From positions 1 through 53,194 of the forward strand of contig JACJNV010000218.1 in NCBI GenBank assembly GCA_014695175.1: 53,194 nucleotides of DNA. Reading direction: 5' to 3'. This DNA is from Microcoleus sp. FACHB-DQ6 (lineage in GTDB: Bacteria > Cyanobacteriota > Cyanobacteriia > Cyanobacteriales > Microcoleaceae). Each line of letters begins with the position of its first letter. Positions within the stretch are counted from its first letter, which is position 1. Positions 28,752 to 36,200 of the stretch are shown here, one piece after another. The notes under the pieces are model-generated. The model did not search any database. It saw only the letters and a list, made by a program, of their open reading frames with translations, and was not told the origin of the DNA. The position numbers and the translations under genes are program-made.

Positions 28752-29327
28752 TCACAATATGATGCCGGGTACTTTTTGATAAATTTCGCTAATTGCACAA
28801 CTAAAATTCGCACTAACAAATTCTACTCTATCTCCTTGTCGGTAAGTCTGAGAAACCCAATTTCCCTCAGCATTGAGTCTAAAACATTCAATTTTGATTT
28901 CGGATTGAGTGATTAACACATATTCTTGCAAACTCGATGCAGTTTGGTAATCGACAAATTTATCGCCTCTGTCGAAAGCTGCTGTTGAGGGCGACAATAC
29001 CTCAACTACCAAAGATGGATATAAAATGAAGTCTTCAGTAGAACTTGTATCTCTTTCGTCGCAAGTCACCGCTACATCAGGATAGTAATAGCAATTTGCC
29101 TCTTCCAGTCGGACTTTTATATCTGATGAAAGAACTAAGCAAGAACTCTCGCGGAGATGATTGTTAAGCAAACTTGCTAAATTTACTGAAATAACAATAT
29201 GAGGTTTTTTTGCCCCTGTCATTGCATAAACGTGTCCGCGTCTGTATTCGTGTTTGATCGGGCTTACTCGCTCGCCTTCTAGGTACTCTTCTGGAGAAAT
29301 GTAGAAATTGTTTTTGCTGATAACCAT
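28752..29327 (-). CDS. Uma2 family PD-(D/E)XK nuclease-like protein
   Basis: This is a complete 191-residue Uma2-family protein. It starts with the family pattern ISPEEYLEGERVSPIKHEY. The nuclease-like core shows PDVAVTCDE, VVEVLSPSTAAFDRGDKF and a following Tyr-containing helix (VDYQTASSLQEYVLI), and it ends in a beta-rich tail. The fold is restriction-endonuclease-like, but the biological role is unsettled; cyanobacteria carry many copies. GGAG lies upstream of ATG 29327. It lies between the ligase-like gene and sbcD on the same strand. Between it and sbcD is a short repeat with the palindrome GAGGACTGAAGTCCTC (28683-28698). Confidence 0.88.
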   Translation of the reverse strand: MVISKNNFYISPEEYLEGERVSPIKHEYRRGHVYAMTGAKKPHIVISVNLASLLNNHLRESSCLVLSSDIKVRLEEANCYYYPDVAVTCDERDTSSTEDFILYPSLVVEVLSPSTAAFDRGDKFVDYQTASSLQEYVLITQSEIKIECFRLNAEGNWVSQTYRQGDRVEFVSANFSCAISEIYQKVPGIIL

Positions 29328-29416
29328 TGATTTTTACTCCGCTGATTTTATCTGATACTATGTGTTGGAACTCACATATTCGGGGAAGGAAACGGCACTG
29401 CCGTTTCCCTACAAAT

Positions 29417-30694
29417 TTAACAAAACTCCAGAAATCGTGCGTGCCATAATTTGCCACTTTCCGTCAAACCCTGCGATCGCACTTTAATTTTGACACTTTT
29501 GGGGTTAGCCTCGTAGAGTCGGGCAATTTGCTGCATTTCCTCCCCGCTAAACCCGGTTCCCACGGTTCCTACTGGGACTAATTTGCCATCAATTTCTTGC
29601 GCTACTTTGACGGCACTAAACGGCCGCCCCGCCACTTTTGTCGCCGTCAAACCCACAATAAACAAATCGTGCTCTTGACAGTATTTAGTCCTCACCATCG
29701 GATATTTCTTAACATCTTTGCCGCCGACATAGTGACAGTTGTGCAACACCCAAACTTCGCCTTCTTTGTTTTCAGATTCCTGCTGATTTGCCAGGACGAG
29801 TTTTTCGGCGGTGGTGCGAAATGTCGGTACAACTTCAAAAGCTGGGGATAAATTTGCTAGCATTTCGCCAACTTCAACTCCCGCTGCAATTCGTTCGGAT
29901 TCTGCCACGGCAGTTAAATCATTGCCTTTGAAAAACAAACTTTTAAAAATAGCATAAATTGCGTTGGGCTGGGTTGTCGGAAAACCGCTTTCAATATTAA
30001 CAGTAGCAGCTTGCGCCCCCGTGCGGTGTTCGCTGCCGGTACAGCTTTTGTAATAGAGTTCGCCGTCTAAAACAAAGGTGCCAATTTTAGCGGCTGTGTC
30101 GATTAATGTGCGATCGATCTCAACCGATGCCTGTTGCCGCAGGTTAGTCGATCGCGATTGGTAGTATACTTTATCTGGCGTCGCGATGACAACTACTCGA
30201 TTGCCGTCGCGCTTTGGTTGTCCCCAATAATCGGGGTTTTCTATGTAATAAGAACGATCGCTCGGCGCGTCCACCGGCTGCATCGTGACAATTTTTCCCG
30301 GCTGTAAGTGCGGCGGCAATTCGGGAATTACGGGGTTATTAACAGTCTCTATTTTGGCAGCGGTAGTTGATTTTGCAGCAGCAGCAAGATTGGTGCTGGA
30401 TTTGTTTGGAGGATTCAGGGCGATCGGCTTTTCTCCGGTTTCCAATTCAAACGCTCTTTTCCAAAAGCCGATCGCCATTTCCGGGTATCCTTCCGACTCC
30501 GCGCACAGTGCAAAACCAATAACTTTTGCCGTACCAATTCCGCGTCCATAATCAGTCAAATACTGCACTGCCCCCGCTTCTCCCATCAAGTGCAATCCTC
30601 GCGTCACGATGCGATTGTTCCAGCGTTCTCGAATGTCGGCGCTAATTTTTTTAGCTGCTTTTCGCTTGGCTTCGGCGTATTCGGTGCAGTCCAT
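29417..30694 (-). CDS. ATP-dependent DNA ligase-like nucleotidyltransferase with extra N-terminal domain
   Basis: The 425-residue product carries covalent nucleotidyltransferase motifs: motif I KRDG with Lys161 (QPKRDGNR), motif III FVLDGELYY (207-215), motif IV EGEVWVL (311-317) and motif V-like MVRTKY (333-338). A C-terminal OB-fold-like region (about 345-425, VGTVGTGFSGEEM) completes an ATP-dependent DNA ligase core. Residues 1-95 are an unrelated helical, TPR-like domain followed by an Ala/Thr/Pro-rich linker (96-140). Cyanobacteria replicate with NAD-dependent LigA, so this is probably an accessory repair ligase; RNA ligation is not excluded. AAGGAGG lies five bases before ATG 30694. It heads the minus-strand group with Uma2, sbcD and the AAA15/DUF4435 pair. 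Confidence 0.82.
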   Translation of the reverse strand: MDCTEYAEAKRKAAKKISADIRERWNNRIVTRGLHLMGEAGAVQYLTDYGRGIGTAKVIGFALCAESEGYPEMAIGFWKRAFELETGEKPIALNPPNKSSTNLAAAAKSTTAAKIETVNNPVIPELPPHLQPGKIVTMQPVDAPSDRSYYIENPDYWGQPKRDGNRVVVIATPDKVYYQSRSTNLRQQASVEIDRTLIDTAAKIGTFVLDGELYYKSCTGSEHRTGAQAATVNIESGFPTTQPNAIYAIFKSLFFKGNDLTAVAESERIAAGVEVGEMLANLSPAFEVVPTFRTTAEKLVLANQQESENKEGEVWVLHNCHYVGGKDVKKYPMVRTKYCQEHDLFIVGLTATKVAGRPFSAVKVAQEIDGKLVPVGTVGTGFSGEEMQQIARLYEANPKSVKIKVRSQGLTESGKLWHARFLEFC

Positions 30695-31042
30695 GCTGCC
30701 TCCTTTATGTAGGGCTATTTATATACTATACTTAACATTGATTTATTAGTCAAGTTTTATTTGACAATTAGGTGGTGTGAATAAATTTAACTCTTTGATT
30801 TGTGAACTAGATTTATTTTTTAACCGCAGAGGCGCAGAGGGCACAGAGGAAGAGAAGAAAGAGAGGGATGGGGTTGTAGTGTTTTGATTGTCAAGCGCGG
30901 TAATTGGTTCGCTGCCAATGCTAAGATAACTTCGATCGCGCATTGCGACCAATAAAGCCGTGAGTTGTGTCTTACTCGCGTTGAGTTCGCCCACTGGCGA
31001 TCGCAGGTTTGAGAATTTAAGATCGAGTTTAATCTTACTGTT
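30695..31042. other. Divergent intergenic region with CGCAGAG-type repeat
   Basis: No gene was found. TTAACCGCAGAGGCGCAGAG begins near 30820 and is followed by related GCAGAGG/AAGAG units. The same motif in inverse orientation occurs at about 38735-38766 and a fragment at 22781-22798, so it is a dispersed repeat. A minus-strand frame running through here into the glutaredoxin gene is considered spurious. Confidence 0.5.
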
Positions 31043-31351
31043 ATGATGCGATTGATTTTGTACAGCAAACCCGGATGCCACTTGTGCGAAGGGTTGCAAG
31101 AAAAACTCGAACAGATTGAAAGCCTCAAGTTTCAACTCGAGGTCAGAGATATTACCGAACGCGATGACTGGTTTCAAGCTTATCAGTACGAAGTTCCAGT
31201 TTTGTTTAAAGTGCAGCCCCAGCCCCAAAATTTTGTTGGCGAGTCTGCATTCTGCGCTGAAGAACTGTTACCCCGCCCTTCTCCCCGCTGTAGCGTCGCC
31301 CAATTGGAGCAAATGTTACAGAAATATTTGCAAATGGATCGGTCACAATAA
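31043..31351 (+). CDS. Glutaredoxin-like thioredoxin-fold protein (DUF836 type)
   Basis: The 102-residue product starts MRLILYSKPGCHLCEGL, placing a CxxC redox pair (Cys12, Cys15) at the end of the first strand, as in glutaredoxins. VPVLFKV supplies the cis-Pro region of the thioredoxin fold. It belongs to the short DUF836/glutaredoxin-like group common in cyanobacteria, and the substrate is unknown. Two adjacent ATG codons (31043, 31046) could start it; no strong ribosome-binding site decides. It is transcribed in the same direction as murE, 200 bases downstream. Confidence 0.85.
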   Translation: MMRLILYSKPGCHLCEGLQEKLEQIESLKFQLEVRDITERDDWFQAYQYEVPVLFKVQPQPQNFVGESAFCAEELLPRPSPRCSVAQLEQMLQKYLQMDRSQ

Positions 31352-31551
31352 TACGATTTACCCAAAAACTCAGGTTTTAATCCTGACCTCGGGGTGATCG
31401 GTGTGCAGCTTACTCTAGGTAGAGAGATTTTACGGCACGCATATAAAAATCCGTAGGGTTTGCACCGCGCACAGCAAAAACCTGTAGATAGTGGCTCAAA
31501 CAATGTGTTCCGCCAGTCATATTCAAGACATTCAAGCGAGGAGTTTTTCAG

Positions 31552-33111
31552 ATGAAATTGAGAGAATTATTAGCAGCAGTTCCCAGCATTTCCTTTGACG
31601 CGCAACATCCCGCCCTCGATGGCGAAGTCAAGGGTTTATCCACTAATTCCCACGCTTGTCAGGCGGGCGATTTATTTTTGGGAATGCCGGGAACTCGGGT
31701 TGATGGGGGAGATTTTTGGCAAAGTGCGATCGAATCTGGTGCACTTGCCGCCATAATTTCCACCCAAGCAGCCGAGAAAACACCCCCCCAACCCCCCCTT
31801 AGCAAGGGGGGGCTAGAAGAGGTTCCTTCCCCCCTTAGCAAGGGGCTAGAAAATGTTCCCTGCGTCATCGCAGCAGCCGATATGGCCCAAGTTTGCGGTC
31901 AAATCGCAACTGCTTTTTACGGCAATCCAGCTAGCAAATTAAAACTTGTCGGCGTTACCGGGACTAACGGCAAAACTACAACAACTCATTTAATCGAATT
32001 TCTGCTTAATCAAATGGAGTTGCCGACGGCGATTTTCGGCACGCTTTACACTCGCTGGCCGGGCTTCCAACAAACTGCACTTTACACCACACCTTTTGCA
32101 GTTGACCTGCAAAAGCAATTAGCAGAAGCTGTAGCAGCCGGATGCAAACACGGGGTGATGGAAGTCAGTTCCCACGCTTTAGCGCAGCAGCGAGTTTTAG
32201 GCTGTAGTTTTGAAGTGGCTGTCTTTACAAACTTGACTCAAGACCATCTAGATTATCACCGTGATATGGAAGATTATTTTGAGGCTAAATCGCTTTTATT
32301 CGGTTCTAATTACCTCGCCAATCGCGCTGTAATTAATATTGACGATCCCTACGGGCAGCGGATATTTGAAACCCTCAAATCTGACCGAGTTTGGAGTTAC
32401 AGCACTGTTCTGAAAACGGCAGATTTGTATGCTTTTGATTTGCAGTATCAGCCCAATGGAGTTAAGGGAATGCTGCACACTCCCCAGGGCGAAACAGCTT
32501 TTTCTTTGCCTTTAGTCGGTCAGTTCAATTTATCAAATATGTTGGCTGCTGTCGGTGCTGTTTTAGAATTGGGTTTAGATTTGTCCGCAATTGTGGAGAA
32601 ATTATCTCAGTTTTCGGGAGTTCCGGGACGGATGGAACGGGTGCAAATTAGCCCGGAACAAGATATTAGCGTTATTGTCGATTACGCGCACACTCCCGAC
32701 AGTTTGGAGAACTTGCTGAAAGCGTCGCGGCCGTTTATTCCGGGTCAGATGATTTGCGTGTTTGGCTGCGGTGGCGATCGCGATCGCACTAAGCGGCCGA
32801 TTATGGGTAAAATCGTTGCAGAATTAGCCGATTTAACGGTTGTTACTTCCGACAATCCGCGCACGGAAAATCCCGATCGCATTTTGGAGGATATTTTAGC
32901 AGGAATTCCCGCCGCAGTAAAGCCGATGGTTTTGTCCGATCGAGCCGCTGCAATTCGCACTGCTATTATGGAGGCTAAACCCGGAGATGGCGTGCTGATA
33001 GCAGGGAAAGGACACGAAGATTATCAAATATTGGGCACAGAAAAAGTCCATTTTGACGATCGAGAACAAGCGCGAGATGCCTTGAAAGCCAGAATGAACT
33101 CGGTTAACTGA
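31552..33111 (+). CDS. murE: UDP-N-acetylmuramoyl-tripeptide synthetase (meso-diaminopimelate adding)
   Basis: The 519-residue product is MurE, which adds meso-diaminopimelate to UDP-MurNAc-Ala-Glu in cytoplasmic peptidoglycan synthesis. The ATP loop is GTNGKTTT (137-144); the central domain has HGVMEVSSHAL and VFTNLTQDHLDYH; the C-terminal domain has DNPR at 434-437, the signature for diaminopimelate rather than lysine. GAGGAG lies upstream of ATG 31552. Residues 77-102 are unusual: TPPQPPLSKGGLEEVPSPLSKG is encoded by two copies of a CCCCTTAGCAAGGGG-type palindrome, an apparent in-frame repeat insertion in the first domain. The rest of the protein is intact, so it is taken as functional and essential. 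Confidence 0.96.
   Translation: MKLRELLAAVPSISFDAQHPALDGEVKGLSTNSHACQAGDLFLGMPGTRVDGGDFWQSAIESGALAAIISTQAAEKTPPQPPLSKGGLEEVPSPLSKGLENVPCVIAAADMAQVCGQIATAFYGNPASKLKLVGVTGTNGKTTTTHLIEFLLNQMELPTAIFGTLYTRWPGFQQTALYTTPFAVDLQKQLAEAVAAGCKHGVMEVSSHALAQQRVLGCSFEVAVFTNLTQDHLDYHRDMEDYFEAKSLLFGSNYLANRAVINIDDPYGQRIFETLKSDRVWSYSTVLKTADLYAFDLQYQPNGVKGMLHTPQGETAFSLPLVGQFNLSNMLAAVGAVLELGLDLSAIVEKLSQFSGVPGRMERVQISPEQDISVIVDYAHTPDSLENLLKASRPFIPGQMICVFGCGGDRDRTKRPIMGKIVAELADLTVVTSDNPRTENPDRILEDILAGIPAAVKPMVLSDRAAAIRTAIMEAKPGDGVLIAGKGHEDYQILGTEKVHFDDREQARDALKARMNSVN
31792..31845. repeat. Palindromic repeat pair inside murE
   Basis: CCCCCCCTTAGCAAGGGGGGG (31792-31812) is a 9-bp stem with a 3-base loop. CCCCTTAGCAAGGGG (31831-31845) is a shorter copy with the same loop. 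They resemble intergenic palindromes of filamentous cyanobacteria but lie in frame in murE. Confidence 0.85.
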
Positions 33112-33118
33112 ATTCGGT

Positions 33119-33162
33119 TAACTGTTAAGGGTTAACCGAAGTCGGTTAACCCTTAACAGTTA
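33119..33162. terminator. Perfect 21-bp inverted repeat after murE
   Basis: The arm 33119-33139 (TAACTGTTAAGGGTTAACCG then A) is exactly complementary to 33142-33162, with a 2-base gap. It begins 8 bases after the murE stop. It lacks a T-run, so it could be a factor-assisted terminator, a barrier to 3' decay, or simply a dispersed palindrome. Confidence 0.55.
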
Positions 33163-33280
33163 GGTGTTCGCAGGCTGAGAAATTTGTTATGTTTTTAAGT
33201 ATTAATACGAAAGAATAATCTGAGTGGCACTAGATTATAATAGTAATATCAAATATGTTTAGGAAAAAATAATTCTTGCT

Positions 33281-36200
33281 ATGATAGAACTAACTGGGTA
33301 TCAAATTCTCGATAGAATTTACTCAGGCACTCGCACCCTAGTTTATCGCGGCTCTCGCCTCTGCGACAAAAAATCTGTCATCATCAAAGTATTGCGGAAC
33401 GAGTATCCCAAATTTAGCGAACTCTTGCAATTTCGCAATCAATACACGATCGCCAAAAACCTGAATTTGCCCGGGATCATTCAAACCTACAGCTTGGAAG
33501 CCTACCGGAACGGCTATGCGCTGATTATGGAAGACTTCGGGGGCATTTCTCTGAACCAATGGACTGGGAAAGGAAAAACGGTGCAATCTCTGGTTGAGTT
33601 TTTCCAAATAGCGATCGACCTAAGCAATACATTAGATATACTTTACCGCCACCGCATCATTCACAAAGATATTAAACCCGCCAATATTTTAATTAATCCT
33701 GAGACTAAACAAGTCAAACTTATTGACTTTAGTATTGCATCTTTGCTACCGCGAGAAACTCAAATGGTGATGAGTCCCAACGTGCTAGAAGGGACACTAA
33801 GCTATTTGTCTCCTGAACAAACAGGAAGGATGAATCGCGGCATTGACTACCGCACAGATTTTTATTCTTTGGGTGTCAGTTTTTATGAATTGCTGACGGG
33901 AGAGTTGCCGTTTCAATCTAACGATCCGATGGAATTGGTACACTCTCATATTGCCAAACAACCGCCGCCCCTTGGCAAAAATAGAAGGGAAGAAATCCCC
34001 CAAGTTCTGTGCGACCTCGTAATGAAATTGATGGCGAAGAATGCCGAAGACCGTTACCAGAGTGCTTTGGGGCTGAAATTTGATTTAGAATTTTGTTTGC
34101 GTCAATTAGAAGAAAGTGGTAGAATAGAAAGCTTTGCGATCGCGCAACGGGATGTTTGCGAGCGGTTCATCATACCAGAGAAACTCTACGGTAGAGAAAG
34201 CGAAGTTGCCCAATTATTGACAGCGTTCGATCGCATCTCTGGTTGCGAGACTTTTCCTGGGAACGAGGGAAGGCGGGAGTTAATGCTGGTGGCGGGTTTT
34301 TCTGGCATTGGCAAAACTGCCATTGTTAACGAAGTTCACAAACCAATTGTCCGCCAGCGCGGCTACTTCATCAAAGGCAAGTTTGACCAATTTAATCGCA
34401 ATATTCCCTTCTCAGCTTTTGTCCAAGCATTTCGAGAATTAATGGGTCAATTGCTGAGTGAAAGCGAGGCTCAATTAGCAGCTTGGAAAACCCAAATTTT
34501 AGCTGCGCTTGGTGACAGCGCGCAAGTAATTATTGAAGTAATTCCTGAACTAGAGCAAATTATCTCCCAACAGCAAACCGCAACAGAACTGTCTGAGACG
34601 GCGGCACAGAACCGCTTTAATTTACTCTTTCAAAAATTCCTGCAAGTATTCACCACAAAAGAACATCCCTTAGTAATTTTCCTCGATGATTTGCAGTGGG
34701 CTGATGCGGCATCTTTGAAATTGATGCAGTTGTTGATGAGCGAGTCAGACGGCAGATATCTATTATTAATAGGAGCTTATCGCGACAATGAAGTTTCTGC
34801 AGCTCATCCTTTGATGTTGGCGCTAGAGGAGATTGGGAAAGCACAAGCTGCAATCAAAACGATTACATTAGCCCCTCTGAGTGAAACCAGTTTAAATCAA
34901 CTCGTTGGCGATACGCTTAGCTGTTCGCCCGAAATCGCACAACCATTAACTCAACTAATTTATAAAAAAACCAAAGGCAATCCATTTTTTAGCGCGCAAT
35001 TCCTGAAAATGCTGCACGATGAGGGGCTGATTCAGTTTGACTTTGATGGGGGCAATTGGCAATGCGACATTGCCAAAGTAAAAGCATTAGCAGTGACGGA
35101 TGATATCGTTGACTTTATGGCGTTGCAGTTGCAAAAATTGCCGCCAGCGACTCAGAAGGTCTTAAAGTTGGCGGCTTGTATTGGCAATCAATTTGATTTG
35201 GGTACTTTGGCTGTTGTTTCTGAGCAATTAGCAACAGAAACGGCGGCGGATTTGTGGAAGGCATTGCAAGAGGAGTTAATCCTTCCGGAAAGTAAAGTCT
35301 ACCAGTTTTATATGGGGCAGGAAAAACATGGACAGGCACAAAATTCCCAGGTGGTGAATTACAAGTTTCTTCACGATCGCGTCCAGCAAGCCGCCTATTC
35401 CCTGATTCCTGAAGACCAAAAACAATCCGTCCATTTGCACATTGGGCAATTGCTATTCGCTCGAACCTCAGCAGAGCAACTAGACGAGAGAATTTTTGCG
35501 ATTGTCAGTCAATTTAATCTGGGCATCGATCGCATTGCAATTCAGGCTCAGCGAGACCATCTAGCCAACCTCAATTTGATGGCTGCGCGTAAAGCACGGC
35601 TTTCGGCTGCTTACCCAGCATCGGCTCAATACTGTGAGATAGGGCTGCAACTTTTAGCCACTGACAGTTCCGATCAATGGATCAGACAGCCTATTCTTAC
35701 TTCAGAATTGCACATTGAAGCTGCTAATTCAGCCTGTCTGATTGGCGCATTTGAGCGGGTAGATGCTTGCGTCGAGGCAGTTCTCCAGCATACGTCAAAC
35801 CCCCTAGAACAAGTTAAAGTCTTAGAAATAAAAATTCAATCCTTGATGGCCCGCAATCAATTATCAGAGGCGATTCAGGTGGCACGGGCAATCCTTCAAG
35901 AGTTGGATGTGGAGTTGCCAGAACATCCCACCCAAGACATGGTAGCTCCTGCTCTCAATGCTATTGGCGATCGACTGATGAGTGTGGATGTGATGAATTC
36001 ACCAAAGATGAGCGCTCCGCAGAAGCTGGCTGCAATGAATATTCTCAGCAGTATGGCTTCAGCAGCCTATATCGGTTCGCCAGCCCTCTATCCCTTGATT
36101 GTGCTCAAACAAATTGAATTGTCACTTCAGTTTGGAAATGCGATCCAAACACCCTATGCTTATTCAACCTATGGACTAATTCTCTGTGCATTTGGTGGGG

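Noticed and set aside
30746-31228. 160-codon minus-strand frame
   Set aside because: It overlaps most of the glutaredoxin-like gene on the opposite strand and has no recognisable domain.
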